Below, piece by piece: positions 8,067 to 17,549 of a stretch of DNA of 64,000 nucleotides. Below the pieces are notes generated by a model. The model made no database searches. It was not told the origin of the DNA and worked only from the letters and a program-made list of their open reading frames with translations. This DNA is from CAVRXQ01 sp963725215. GTDB taxonomy: Bacteria > Actinomycetota > Acidimicrobiia > Acidimicrobiales > Bog-793. The position numbers and the translations under genes were made by a program. The stretch spans positions 426,797 to 490,796 of the forward strand of contig CAVRXQ010000001.1 of the NCBI GenBank assembly GCA_963725215.1, written 5' to 3'. Position 1 is the stretch's first letter. Every line of letters begins with the position of its first letter.

Positions 8067-8915
8067 TCAGCCCGCCCGGGCAGCCTGCACGAACGTTTTC
8101 GCGCGTTCACGGTCGACGCGATTCCACGTGTACCCGTCAACTTTCAGTGAGCTGCCCACGATGCAGCCGTCGGCGAACTCAAGGAACTCCGCGATGTTCT
8201 CGGCATTCGCTCCCGTGTTTAACAGGACCGGGATCTCGGGCGGGACCGACGAGCGCACGTCAGCGACTGTCGAGATGCTCGGCTGAGCGCCCGCCATCGG
8301 GCCAGATACGAGGATGGCGTCCGGCAAGCTTGACGCTGCGACCGAACGCGCGACTTGCATCGCGTCCCGATCGCCCGTGTTCGATGCGAACTCGGGAGTC
8401 ACATTCATGAATACGGCGAGTTGTTCGGCGTCGAGCGCTCGCCGCTTGCGCAGGAGCGATGCCGCGTCAGGAGACCACGAACCCATGTCCGATTCCCACG
8501 AACCCGTCACAACCTCGCGCATGAAATACGCCTCGGTCGCAACCGCGACAGCAAGTGCACATTCCGCATCCCACAGATAGTCGACTCCGTAGGGCAAATC
8601 GTCAGGTATGCACTCCGCCACTACTCTCGACATTGAGGCCGCCGCGACGAGATCCGCCTTTAGTGAGTACGGCCGATCATGTTCGTTACAGAACATCACC
8701 GCGTCGAAGCCGGCATCGACCAGAACGGCAACGTCCTCGCGCACCTCGCGGACGATCCTTTGCATCCCACCGCTTTCGTCGTACATCGGCGCGCCCGGAA
8801 GCGCCGGCACATGCGCCATGGCGATCAGAGGTTTTACGACGTCGGGGAAGATGCTGCGGTACCGAGAACGATCTCTCCTCGAGTGATCGTTCTGCACGCT
8901 TTCGCTCAGATTCAC
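8067..8915 (-). CDS. BtpA/SgcQ family TIM-barrel protein
   Basis: The protein has 282 residues and matches the BtpA/SgcQ family: 'PLIAMAHVPALPGAPMYD' near residue 30, 'AGFDAVMFCNEHDRPY' at about 68-83, and 'PVLLNTGANAENIAEFLEFADGCIVGSSLK' split over about 225-255. In cyanobacteria BtpA affects photosystem I stability. In heterotrophs its relatives sit in sugar operons, as in the sgc operon of E. coli, with unproven enzymatic roles. Here it lies between deoR (32 bp) and the FGGY kinase (8 bp), arguing for a sugar-related step such as an aldolase or isomerase. Confidence 0.88.
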   Translation of the reverse strand: MNLSESVQNDHSRRDRSRYRSIFPDVVKPLIAMAHVPALPGAPMYDESGGMQRIVREVREDVAVLVDAGFDAVMFCNEHDRPYSLKADLVAAASMSRVVAECIPDDLPYGVDYLWDAECALAVAVATEAYFMREVVTGSWESDMGSWSPDAASLLRKRRALDAEQLAVFMNVTPEFASNTGDRDAMQVARSVAASSLPDAILVSGPMAGAQPSISTVADVRSSVPPEIPVLLNTGANAENIAEFLEFADGCIVGSSLKVDGYTWNRVDRERAKTFVQAARAG

Positions 8916-8947
8916 TCAGGACGGTCTAGCAGCGGGCGCGCGTGAGT

Positions 8948-9751
8948 TCAACTGGCGGGTTCGAGCTGTCCGACTTCACCAGATTCGGCGGCACGGCGGA
9001 CGCAAACGAGCTTCTGGCCATACGCTTCCCGATCCCGAATTGAAAGCCCTTCGTCAGTCACGATGTGGTCAAAGGCTTCGATCCCGACGACAGCCGCGAG
9101 CGCACGGCGCCCGAACTTGGAGCTATCGGCGAGCAAAACTGCGCGAGCAGCAGCCGTCAGCATTGCCTGCTTCAGCGGGACCTCGATCGAATTGACGTTT
9201 GTCACTCCGGCTGAAGAATCGACCGCGTCTGCGCCGAGAAACGCCCAGTCGACGTGCAAACCCGCCAACGTGGCCAATGCCGCCGGTCCGACGAGCGTAA
9301 ACACCGAATTGATGAGTTGCCCGCCAGTGACAACGAGGTGAACTCCACTGCGCTCGGCCAAGAAGTGGGCAATGCGCAGGTCGTTAGTGGCGATCGTTAG
9401 GTCTCGTCTGCTCGATATCTCCTCCGCGAGCGCGTAGGTCGTCGAGCCGCTGTCGAGGACGAGCGAGTCGCCGTCTGCAACGAGCGAAGCGGCGTACCGA
9501 GCAATGGCCTGCTTCTCGCTGAGGAATTCGTGACGCTTCACCGAATAGGGGACGTCGAGCGTCTCCTCATTCGCTATCGGCAGAGCCCCCCCGTGTGTGC
9601 GCTGAACCATTCCCTCTCGCGCGAGGACGTCGAGATCCCGCCTGATCGTCGAGACATCCACGTTGAGCTCATTAGCGAGTCGACGCGCCTCGGCGTATCC
9701 GGCCAGCTCGATGATCCGCATGATTTCTTGACGACGCCTCGCGCCGATCAC
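8948..9751 (-). CDS. DeoR-family transcriptional regulator
   Basis: The protein has 267 residues from GTG 9751, chosen because GGAGG lies 4 bases upstream. An ATG at 9766 would add five residues. The N-terminal winged helix ('RRQEIMRIIELAGYAEARRLANELNVDVSTIRRDL', written here in parts: helix 'ARRLANELNV', recognition 'DVSTIRRDLDVLAREG') is followed by 'RTHGGA'. The DeoR sensor domain then follows with 'LVLDSGSTTYALAEEI', 'LTIATNDLRIA' and 'VTGGQL'. These proteins usually repress sugar operons and release DNA on binding a phosphorylated sugar. It heads the btpA-kinase-SDR operon and faces a divergent SDR/ABC operon, so it probably controls both. Confidence 0.92.
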   Translation of the reverse strand: MIGARRRQEIMRIIELAGYAEARRLANELNVDVSTIRRDLDVLAREGMVQRTHGGALPIANEETLDVPYSVKRHEFLSEKQAIARYAASLVADGDSLVLDSGSTTYALAEEISSRRDLTIATNDLRIAHFLAERSGVHLVVTGGQLINSVFTLVGPAALATLAGLHVDWAFLGADAVDSSAGVTNVNSIEVPLKQAMLTAAARAVLLADSSKFGRRALAAVVGIEAFDHIVTDEGLSIRDREAYGQKLVCVRRAAESGEVGQLEPAS

Positions 9752-9823
9752 ATCGCCTCCGCTCATCCGTCGGGACGGGTGCAGACCCACGGGCTGGACC
9801 ACCTCACGACGCCTGAGTGCAGA

Positions 9824-9852
9824 TTGAAGCCCAACCCCGCTGGTGCTAAACC
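9824..9852 (+). promoter_or_regulatory. Promoter for SDR/ABC operon, leaderless start
   Basis: TTGAAG at 9824-9829 and TAAACC at 9847-9852 are separated by 17 bp. The predicted transcript start, about 7 bases on, coincides with the GTG at 9859, which has no ribosome-binding site. This fits a leaderless mRNA. The region also separates deoR from this operon and should hold the DeoR operator. Confidence 0.4.
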
Positions 9853-9858
9853 TACCGC

Positions 9859-10704
9859 GTGGTTTCGAGCGAAGTCGAGCAACAACGTGCGAATGCGAGA
9901 CAGACATTCGACTTCGCTGAAAAGGTGGCGGTGGTCACCGGAGCGGGCCGAGGAATCGGGCGGGCAACGGCCCGCCTGTTCGCGCGCAACGGGTGTTCCG
10001 TCGCGCTATCCGACATTTCAAGCGAAACCGTTACATCGGCGGCGGAGGCGATCGTTGCCGAAGGCGGGAGCGCCGAACCGTTCGTCGCGGACGTGTCCTC
10101 GTCGGAGCAAGTAGACCAGCTCATCGAGAGCATCATCACCCGCTTTTCTCGGATCGACTTTCTTGTCAACAATGCAGGTATCTCGCTCTACCGACCGCTT
10201 GTCGAATGCAGCGAGGAGGACTGGGATGCCCACCTCGATGTCATGGCGAAAGGCACCTTCCTGATGACGAGGAAGGTCGCGCCAAGAATGATTGCGCAGC
10301 AATTCGGCCGAATCGTCAACCTTGGCTCCTACGTCGCGCAGACGAATTGCGCGACGAAGTACTTCGGCCCGTATTGCGCTGCGAAGTTCGCGGTGATCGG
10401 CCTAACTCAGGTCGCCGCGCAGGAATTCGCACCCTACGTCACCGTGAATGCCGTTGGACCAGGCGATGTCGCAACCGAAATGATGGAACGCGAATGGGAT
10501 CAAGAAGGTGAGCGACGCGGAATAGAACCCTCAGCGGTCAAAGACGAGTACCGCAGACGTCTTCTCCTCGGGGAGTTCGAGGCGCCCGAGAACATCGCCG
10601 ACACGATCGCCTTCCTGTGTTCTCCGCTCGCTGTTCACATCACCGGATCGCACCTCATCGTGAGCGGCGGTCTTCCCTATAAGGCGGAGAAGGTGGGCGT
10701 CTGA
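9859..10704 (+). CDS. Short-chain dehydrogenase/reductase
   Basis: The protein has 281 residues, starting at GTG 9859 (no Shine-Dalgarno, see promoter). It is a classical SDR: 'VVTGAGRGIGRATARLFARN' at about 24-43, Asp in 'ALSDISSE' favouring NAD, 'LVNNAGISLYRPL' at about 103, catalytic Tyr/Lys in 'GPYCAAKFAVIGL', and 'NAVGPGDVATEMM'. It closely resembles sugar/polyol 2-dehydrogenases (meso-butanediol/sorbitol type). It leads the operon encoding the Dpp/Opp-type ABC transporter and is divergent from deoR, so it probably oxidises the imported substrate. Confidence 0.9.
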   Translation: MVSSEVEQQRANARQTFDFAEKVAVVTGAGRGIGRATARLFARNGCSVALSDISSETVTSAAEAIVAEGGSAEPFVADVSSSEQVDQLIESIITRFSRIDFLVNNAGISLYRPLVECSEEDWDAHLDVMAKGTFLMTRKVAPRMIAQQFGRIVNLGSYVAQTNCATKYFGPYCAAKFAVIGLTQVAAQEFAPYVTVNAVGPGDVATEMMEREWDQEGERRGIEPSAVKDEYRRRLLLGEFEAPENIADTIAFLCSPLAVHITGSHLIVSGGLPYKAEKVGV

Positions 10705-10768
10705 CCATGTCAGCTCGTCGGGTAATCGACATCCAGCTAGTGACTATTCGAGCAAGGGGAAAAAGCCA

Positions 10769-12440
10769 ATGAAGAAACGGAACTGGTTCGCAGCTCTACT
10801 GGGGACCGTGGCGATCGTCGGTGGACTTTTGACCACGGCAACAGCGAACGCCTCGACGAAACCGCACTCCCCTCCATCAGGAGGCAGCACCCTCACGATC
10901 TCCGATGCTCAATTTCTCTGGACCTGCGGCTTCAGTCCGTTCACTCCCACGTCCAACTTTCTCTCATTGGGCGTGGTCTATGAGCCGCTGATGTTCGTCA
11001 ACACCTTGCAAAATGCCAGGGTGACTCCGTTCCTCGCGACCTCGTACGCGTGGCAGCGACGGCAACAAAGTTCTCACCTTCACGATCCGCAATGGCGTCA
11101 ACTGGACCGACGGGAAGCCGTTCACGCCGGCAGACGTCGTGTTCACATTCAACATGCTGAAGAAGTACTCGGCGCTCGACTTGAACGCCATCTGGTCCGT
11201 GCTGTCCTCGGTGACGCAGAAGGGATCGAACCAAGTCGTCATGACGTTCAAGCGAGCCGCGGTCCCGTACTTCTATTACATCGCCGACCAGGTTGGCATC
11301 GTTCCTCAGCACGTCTGGTCGACCGTTGGGAACCCCGTCGCGTATAAGGACAAAACGCCGGTCGGTACTGGGCCCTACGAGGTGCAGAGCTGCACGCCGC
11401 AAAACGTCTCGTACGTGAAGAACCAGCACTACTGGCAGCCGGGGCTTCCGAAGGTCGCGAAGGTCGAGTACCCCGCGTTCGCTTCCAACCCACCGGCGAA
11501 CACCCTGCTCTCGACGGGGGGAGCGCAGTGGGGCGGCCAGTTCATCCCCAACTTGAGAGGTGAGTACCTATCAAAGAGCCCGAGCAATCACTTCTGGTTC
11601 CCGCCGGTGGTGAACGTCTCGATCTTCATCAACCAGAAGGACCCCCTGCTGGCCAACCTCGCGGTCCGAAAGGCGATCGCCTACGCGGTCGACCGCAGCC
11701 AGGTCGGGGCTGTCGGCGAGTACGGGTACGAGCCTGCGGCGAACCAGGCGGGGATCATCGTTCCGACGTTCAAGTCGTGGCTCGATCAGTCGGAGTTGAA
11801 CAGCGCCGGGTACAAGTACGACCCGAAGATGGCGATCTCGATCCTCGAGAAGGCGGGATTCAAGCGGGGAGGCAACGGGACCTTCGTTTCGCCGTCTGGA
11901 AAGCCGCTCTCGTTCACGATCATCAACCAGAGCGCTTACACCGACTGGGTCGCGGACCTTCAAGTTGTCGCCCATGAATTGGCGGCGGTCGGCATTTCGC
12001 TCACCGTCGAGAACCTCGCCGGCACCGATTACAGCGCGAAGTTGTACGACGGCAACTTCCAGTTGGCCTACGGCTACGAGACGGGTGGCCCGAGCCCCTA
12101 CTACGAGTTCAACCAGTGGCTCAACAGCGCGAACACTGCGCCCGTCGGCAAGCCTGCCGCGACGAACTGGGAGCGGTACTCGAACACGTCGACCGACAGC
12201 CTGCTAGCGCAATACACCGCGTCGACGAGCTCGTCCGTGCAGCACAGCGTGCTGGACAAGTTGCAGAACGTGTTGTTGAAGGACGTGCCCCTGATCCCGG
12301 TGATCGAGCAGGTCGACTGGGACGAATACTCGACCGCGCATTTCAGCGGGTGGCCGAGCGCGTCCGACCCGTACGCTCAGCCGTACGTCTACGTCTCGCC
12401 CGACTGGGAAGTGGTGCTCCTCCACCTATCGGTCAAGTGA
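10769..12440 (+). pseudogene. Dpp/Opp-type ABC transporter substrate-binding protein, frame-broken near 11054
   Basis: ATG 10769 has a good AAGGGGAAAAAG site and a Sec signal ('WFAALLGTVAIVGGLL', cleavage after TANA). The frame is normal up to Trp codon 11051-11053 ('LATSYAW'). It continues one base later as 'SDGNKVLTFTIRNGVNW', 'DGKPFTPADVVFTFNML' and on to the stop at 12440. Skipping C11054 gives a 556-residue SBP_bac_5 protein of normal size, with 'VRKAIAYAVDRSQV' and the usual C-terminus 'LIPVIEQVDWDEY'. It should bind a peptide, oligosaccharide or similar solute for the permeases downstream. The single extra base is either an assembly error or a recent inactivating mutation. Confidence 0.85.
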
Positions 12441-12450
12441 TCGTGGTTTC

Positions 12451-12484
12451 GGGACCTGGACGGCTTCGCGCCGCCCAGGTTCCC
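12451..12484 (+). terminator. Intercistronic hairpin after the binding-protein gene
   Basis: GGGACCTGGACGGC pairs with GCCGCCCAGGTTCCC around a TTCGC loop, with one bulge and one mismatch. It lies 10 bp after the binding-protein stop and 39 bp before the permease, with no T-run. Such hairpins commonly cause partial termination or protect the 3' end, giving more binding protein than permease. Confidence 0.75.
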
Positions 12485-12522
12485 GACCCCTTACCGGCGA
12501 GATAATTCTGTAGGCGATTCGG

Positions 12523-13506
12523 ATGCGTTACGTCTTGCGCAGGACGGTGTTCTTCGTCGCAACACTTTGGGCGGCACTCACCATCAACTTCTTCCTGCCG
12601 AGGTTCATGCCGGGTAATCCCGCCATCGCGATGATGGCCAGATTCCACGGCCGATTGACCGGTCAGACCCTCCACGCCATGGAGATTGCGTTCGGAATCA
12701 ACACCCGTGCCGGTCTGTTCTCGCAGTACATCGGCTACCTGAAGGACAGCCTCACCGGACACTTTGGGACGTCGCTGACTTTCTTCCCCACTCCGGTGAG
12801 CCACGTCGTGTTCTCCGCGCTTCCGTGGACGATCGGGCTCGTCGGGGTCACGACGGTGATCGCCTTTTTTCTCGGCACGCTTATCGGAATCGTCGGAGCG
12901 TGGCGCCGCGGTGGACTCTTTGACAGCTTGCTACCCCCCGTCTTCATCATCCTCTCGGCGTTCCCGTATTTCTGGATCGCACTCGTTTCCCTCCTCATCT
13001 TCGGAATCACGTTGCACTGGCTGCCGCTGGGATTCGGCTACACGAACGGCGTCACGCCCGCGTTCACGTGGTCGTACATCGGCGATGTGCTCCAACACGC
13101 CGTGTTGCCTGGCTTGACAATTGTGATCACGTCGATAGGTGGCTGGATCCTCACGATGCGGAACAACATGATCACGACACTGTCCGAGGACTACATCCGC
13201 ATGGCGCGAGCGAAGGGACTGTCGTCGACGCGCATCATGCTTGATTACGCGGGCCGAAATGCGATCCTCCCCAATTTGACGGGATTCGGCATGTCGCTCG
13301 GCTTCGTGGTTAGTGGCGCCATCCTCGTCGAGTACGTCTTCTCTTACCCGGGAGTTGGCTACTTGTTGTTGCAAGCGGTGTTGAACGAGGACTACCCGCT
13401 CATGCAGACGCTTTTCATGTTCATCACCGTCGCGGTTCTCTTCGCGATCCTGGCGGTCGACGTCGTGACCGTGGTCCTCGACCCTCGCACACGGACTACC
13501 ACCTGA
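12523..13506 (+). CDS. ABC transporter permease, DppB/OppB type
   Basis: The protein has 327 residues and six transmembrane segments. The N-terminus 'MRYVLRRTVFFVATLWAALT' and the early periplasmic loop ('RFMPGNPA') are typical of DppB. The cytoplasmic EAA loop is at 'YIRMARAKGLSSTRIMLDY' (about 225-243), and the C-terminus has 'EYVFSYPGVGYLLLQAV'. It forms the transmembrane channel with the next gene. It lies between the attenuating hairpin and dppC, whose ATG follows the stop after one base. Confidence 0.93.
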   Translation: MRYVLRRTVFFVATLWAALTINFFLPRFMPGNPAIAMMARFHGRLTGQTLHAMEIAFGINTRAGLFSQYIGYLKDSLTGHFGTSLTFFPTPVSHVVFSALPWTIGLVGVTTVIAFFLGTLIGIVGAWRRGGLFDSLLPPVFIILSAFPYFWIALVSLLIFGITLHWLPLGFGYTNGVTPAFTWSYIGDVLQHAVLPGLTIVITSIGGWILTMRNNMITTLSEDYIRMARAKGLSSTRIMLDYAGRNAILPNLTGFGMSLGFVVSGAILVEYVFSYPGVGYLLLQAVLNEDYPLMQTLFMFITVAVLFAILAVDVVTVVLDPRTRTTT

Positions 13507-13507
13507 A

Positions 13508-14419
13508 ATGCTCGCCAACGCGAGCACCGCTCCCGTCGCCGCTGCCCAACCGAGGCTGACGGCGCTTCGAGCGGCTGCGTCGGCGCTTCGCTCCAGCCGC
13601 AAAGCCCTCGCGGGCACGGTGCTGCTCGTGATCTTCATCTTCATGTCCGCATGGCCCGGACTCATCGCCCGAGACAATCCGAGCGCGGAGATCTACACAC
13701 CGCGCGTCGGCCCATCGGCCGCCCACCTGTTCGGAACGACGTCTTACGGGCAGGACATATTCGCTCAGTTCGTTTACGGGACCCGCGTCTCGCTTCTCAT
13801 CGCGGTCATCGCTGGATTGCTCGCCACTGTGCTCGCCATCGTCATCGGCGTGACCGCTGCGTATCTCGGCGGAATTGCCGATGGGATCCTCTCGCTGTTT
13901 ACGGACATCTTCCTTGTGCTCCCCGCGTTCCCTCTGATGGTCGTGATCGCCGCCTATTCAAGAAATGGGAGCGACGTCCTCATCGTCGCGGTGCTCGTCG
14001 TCACAGGTTGGTCCTACGGCGCGCGCCAGCTGAGATCGCAGGCCCTTTCTCTACGAAATCGAGATTTTCTCGTCGCGGCACGGCTGCGCGGCGATCGGAG
14101 CTGGAGCATCATCGTGGGCGAGATCCTCCCCACCATGACATCCCTTATCGTCGCGAACTTCCTCGGAGCGGCCGTGTACGCCGTCTTGGCGGCGGCGGGC
14201 CTCCAGTTCGTCGGGTTGGGAAACGTCAACACCCAGAGCTGGGGAACGATGCTCTATTGGGCGCAGAACAACGAAGCGCTGCAAGCAGGTCAGCCGCTCT
14301 GGGCGATCGTTCCCGGAATCGGGATCGCCCTCCTCGGTGGCGCGTTCGCGCTCTTGAACTACGCGTTCGACGAGATCACGAACCCCGCACTCCGGTCCGC
14401 TCGGAGGAAGCGTGGCTGA
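13508..14419 (+). CDS. ABC transporter permease, DppC/OppC type
   Basis: The protein has 303 residues. The DppC-type N-terminus carries one TM helix ('GTVLLVIFIFMSAWPGLI') and the family's periplasmic signature 'HLFGTTSYGQDIFAQFVYGTR' (seen in parts at about 76-96). Five further helices follow, and an EAA loop 'RNRDFLVAARLRGDRSWSII' at about 180-200. It starts 1 bp after dppB and overlaps dppD by 8 bp, so all are co-translated. It pairs with DppB in the membrane. Confidence 0.93.
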   Translation: MLANASTAPVAAAQPRLTALRAAASALRSSRKALAGTVLLVIFIFMSAWPGLIARDNPSAEIYTPRVGPSAAHLFGTTSYGQDIFAQFVYGTRVSLLIAVIAGLLATVLAIVIGVTAAYLGGIADGILSLFTDIFLVLPAFPLMVVIAAYSRNGSDVLIVAVLVVTGWSYGARQLRSQALSLRNRDFLVAARLRGDRSWSIIVGEILPTMTSLIVANFLGAAVYAVLAAAGLQFVGLGNVNTQSWGTMLYWAQNNEALQAGQPLWAIVPGIGIALLGGAFALLNYAFDEITNPALRSARRKRG

Positions 14420-15380
14420 AGCGATCCTCGAGGTGTCCGATCTCTACGTCGACTACGTGAGCGGAGCGGGAACCGCGAGAGCGGTGGATGACGTCAACAT
14501 CGCTCTCGCTCCCGGCGAGTTCCTCGCAATCGTCGGAGAATCGGGTTGTGGCAAATCGACTCTCTTGTTCGCGATCGCGCAGTTGCTCAGTTCGCCCGCC
14601 GAGCTGACTGGCGGGAGCGTAATCTTCAAGGGGAAAAATCTCGTCCAATTGACCGAGCGGGATCTCAAGTCACTGCGCTGGACAGAGTTCTCTGTCGTCA
14701 TGCAAAGCGCGATGAATGCGTTGAATCCGATGAAGAGCGTCGGCGCGCAATTTACCGACGCGATGCGCGCCCATGGCGTGACCGAGAAAGCGAAAATCGC
14801 TGATCGGTCTCGCGAGGTCTTGGCGCTCGTCGGTATCGACGCGATCCACCTGAAGAGCTATCCGCATCAGCTTTCGGGAGGGATGCGCCAGCGGGTGATG
14901 ATCGCGATGGCGCTTCTCTTTTCCCCGGAGCTCATTTTGATGGACGAGCCGACCTCCGCACTCGATGTCGTCGCGCAGCGATCTTTGATGGTCAAGGTGA
15001 AAGAACTCCAGGAGCGCTTGGGTTTCGCGGTGATCTTCGTCACACACGATATGTCGCTTGTGAACACCTTCTCGGATCGACTCGCTGTGATGTATGCCGG
15101 GATGATCGTTGAACTGGGACGGACGGGTGAGATGTTCAAGGATCCGCTTCACCCCTACACCCAAGGTCTCGTCGACGCGTTTCCCTCCATCTACGGACCG
15201 CGACTCCCCATCGAGGGCATACCCGGATCGCCGCCCGACTTGTCCGATCCGCCTGCCGGATGTCGATTTCATCCGCGCTGTCCCAAGGTGATGTCGATCT
15301 GCTCAGAACGCGAGCCCGAGCTGTACTCCGTCAACGGTGAACATGTCCGTTGCTTCCTATATGAGGTTGCGCGTGAATAG
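14412..15380 (+). CDS. ABC transporter ATP-binding protein, DppD/OppD type
   Basis: The protein has 322 residues from GTG 14412, overlapping dppC. Walker A is 'GESGCGKSTL' at about residue 38, the signature 'LSGGMRQRVMIAMALL' at about 155, Walker B 'LILMDEPTSALD', and the switch His lies in 'FVTHDM'. The C-terminal oligopeptide-transporter domain has the Cys motif 'GCRFHPRCPKVMSIC', which binds an iron-sulfur cluster in relatives. It hydrolyses ATP with DppF to drive import. Confidence 0.94.
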   Translation: MAEAILEVSDLYVDYVSGAGTARAVDDVNIALAPGEFLAIVGESGCGKSTLLFAIAQLLSSPAELTGGSVIFKGKNLVQLTERDLKSLRWTEFSVVMQSAMNALNPMKSVGAQFTDAMRAHGVTEKAKIADRSREVLALVGIDAIHLKSYPHQLSGGMRQRVMIAMALLFSPELILMDEPTSALDVVAQRSLMVKVKELQERLGFAVIFVTHDMSLVNTFSDRLAVMYAGMIVELGRTGEMFKDPLHPYTQGLVDAFPSIYGPRLPIEGIPGSPPDLSDPPAGCRFHPRCPKVMSICSEREPELYSVNGEHVRCFLYEVARE

Positions 15381-16425
15381 CAACGGTGACGATTCGATCG
15401 CCCGGAAGGATCCGAACGCGCCGTTACTTCAAACGATTTCGTTGACACGCCATTTCCGGATCGGAGGAATCGTCGGTCGAAAGCTCCATGCCGTCGACGA
15501 CGTCGACCTCGTGTTGGACAAGGGCGAGATCGTGGCACTCGTCGGAGAGAGCGGCAGTGGCAAGAGCACGGTCGCCCGACTGTTGACGATGGTGTACCGG
15601 CCGACTAGCGGAGAGATTCGCTTCCATGGTCAGTCGCTTCGGAAAATCCGCCGACGTCGAGACGTTCTCTCGTACCGCGGCCAGGTTCCGATGGTTTTCC
15701 AGGATCCGTTCAGCTCACTCAATCCGGTGCACACGGTCGGATACGGACTGAGAAAAGGTCTCAAGCTCCATCGCCCGACGCTTTCGGCGGCCGAGCGCGA
15801 AGAGGCTGCTCATCTTGTTTTGGAAACTGTCGGACTCACGCCAGCATCCTCGATGATGCACCGATTTCCCCATGAACTCAGCGGAGGACAGCGACAACGG
15901 GTTGGCTTCGCGCAGGCACTGTCCTTCCAGCCGGCGCTGATCGTCGCCGACGAACCGGTGTCCATGCTGGACGTCTCGATTCGGATCGGGTTGCTCAACC
16001 TGATGGTGCGTCTTCGCGAGGATCAAGGGATCTCGTTCCTCTACATCACCCATGACATCGCGAGTGCACGATACGTATCTGACCGGATCATGGTGATGTA
16101 CGCGGGCCGCGTCGTCGAGCAGGGCCCTATCGACGAGGTACTGCAAAATCCCGCGCATCCGTACACGCGACTGTTGCTGGCCGCCGTTCCCGACCCGAAG
16201 GCGCCGATCGCAGTGGAATCGGCCGATATCGGAGAACCACCACGGGTGGTCAACCCTGGAGAGGGATGCCGATTCCGTCAACGGTGTCCTCTCGCTGTCG
16301 ACATTTGCGCGCGGGTAACCCCGCGACTGCAAAGCTCGACTCCTGGCCATGAGGCAGCGTGTCACGTGACCACGCCAGGCCTCGAGACACATTCAAGTGA
16401 TCCGGTCGATGAACTGACTGCGTAG
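15373..16425 (+). CDS. ABC transporter ATP-binding protein, DppF/OppF type
   Basis: The protein has 350 residues from GTG 15373, chosen because GAGG lies 6 bases upstream and it overlaps the dppD stop. Earlier ATGs at 15361 and 15337 are possible. Walker A is 'GESGSGKSTV', the signature 'LSGGQRQRVGFAQALSF', Walker B 'LIVADEPVSMLD', and the switch His lies in 'YITHDIA'. The C-terminal Cys motif is 'GCRFRQRCPLAVDIC'. It is the last gene of the SDR-ABC operon and completes the transporter. Confidence 0.93.
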   Translation: MNSNGDDSIARKDPNAPLLQTISLTRHFRIGGIVGRKLHAVDDVDLVLDKGEIVALVGESGSGKSTVARLLTMVYRPTSGEIRFHGQSLRKIRRRRDVLSYRGQVPMVFQDPFSSLNPVHTVGYGLRKGLKLHRPTLSAAEREEAAHLVLETVGLTPASSMMHRFPHELSGGQRQRVGFAQALSFQPALIVADEPVSMLDVSIRIGLLNLMVRLREDQGISFLYITHDIASARYVSDRIMVMYAGRVVEQGPIDEVLQNPAHPYTRLLLAAVPDPKAPIAVESADIGEPPRVVNPGEGCRFRQRCPLAVDICARVTPRLQSSTPGHEAACHVTTPGLETHSSDPVDELTA

Positions 16426-16502
16426 CTTACTCAGCTCTGTTTTGGTCGCGATCTGATCGTCGTGAGCTTGTGGACTCGAACTCTCTTAGCGGAAGCGAAT
16501 GG

Positions 16503-17549
16503 CTACGCGGCACCGAGCGCCTTGATGGCGGGCATAACCTCGGCGACCGTCGTGACCGTTTCGACCAGGCCATCGAACATCGACCAACCCGATCGACGCA
16601 CTGGAGCGAGCTTCAGGCTGACCGACCGGAATCCCATTTCTTCGACGCGTCGAAACTGGCCCACCAACGCGTCCCCATTGCCGCAAAGTGAAAATGCTTC
16701 GACGAGCGCGTCGTCGATCAAGTCATCGAGCTCGCGAGGGTGATATGCATCGGGGTCGAAGTACCATCCCTTCGCCTTCGACAACACTGACGCGATCTCG
16801 TCAATGCGCTCGGGTTCGATGGTCAGGTCATCGGGTCGCAACGTAACGAGGAACTCGGCCGCGTCACGACGCATCGTGGCATAGGCGGCTTCCTTATCGC
16901 GCGAACAGCAAAGGGTGAGCCGCGGCGCCACCTCGACCTCGCCCAGCGGTCTGCCCGCGAGTGCTTCACCGTCGGTGACCCACGAACGGTAGCGGTCGGC
17001 AAACGTCGGAGATAAGTACCGAGCGCCGACGAGCGCTCGGTCAGCCAGTTCACCGGCGAGCGAGGCGACGCGCTCGGAACGGGTACCGATGGCGATCGGA
17101 ACCTTCTTGGCTGGTGGCATCCGCAGCTTCGCGCCCTCGACATGAAAGACGGAACCGCTCTGGTTCACTGTCTCGCCGTCAAGCAGAGCGCGCACGATCT
17201 CGATCGCCTCGCGAAGCGTCGCCACGGGACGCGGGTAGTTCACTCCCACGACGTCAAGGCCGGCACCCACGCCAAGGCCGATGAAGGCTCGTCCCTCGGA
17301 GATCTCCTGGATTCCGGCTACGGCAGCGGCGGTGACGGCCGGATGGCGGAGGTAGGGGTTTCCGACCATGCTCCCGATCTCCAACCGCTTCGTGACCTTC
17401 GCGCAAAGCGCCTGCACGATGAACGTGTCGGGCCAAAGAACGACATCGGAGACGCCGAGTCGATCGAAACCAGCGGACTCGATGAGTCGCGCAATTTCCT
17501 GGCATTCATCGAGCGCCATACCCGGGCTGAACTCCGCTTCGACAATCAT
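16503..17549 (-). CDS. LLM-class (flavin/F420-type) oxidoreductase
   Basis: The protein has 348 residues with a luciferase-like TIM barrel. Visible are 'EIARLIESAGFDRLGVSD' at about 16-33, 'LEIGSMVGNPYLRHPAVTA' at about 56-74, and 'RAFIGLGVGAGLD'. These resemble F420-dependent methylenetetrahydromethanopterin-reductase-like actinobacterial enzymes. It would transfer hydride or use reduced flavin for monooxygenation in the cytosol. It stands alone on the minus strand, convergent with the dpp operon and divergent from the alcohol dehydrogenase trio. It is only distantly similar to LLM1-3 further right. Confidence 0.88.
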   Translation of the reverse strand: MIVEAEFSPGMALDECQEIARLIESAGFDRLGVSDVVLWPDTFIVQALCAKVTKRLEIGSMVGNPYLRHPAVTAAAVAGIQEISEGRAFIGLGVGAGLDVVGVNYPRPVATLREAIEIVRALLDGETVNQSGSVFHVEGAKLRMPPAKKVPIAIGTRSERVASLAGELADRALVGARYLSPTFADRYRSWVTDGEALAGRPLGEVEVAPRLTLCCSRDKEAAYATMRRDAAEFLVTLRPDDLTIEPERIDEIASVLSKAKGWYFDPDAYHPRELDDLIDDALVEAFSLCGNGDALVGQFRRVEEMGFRSVSLKLAPVRRSGWSMFDGLVETVTTVAEVMPAIKALGAA

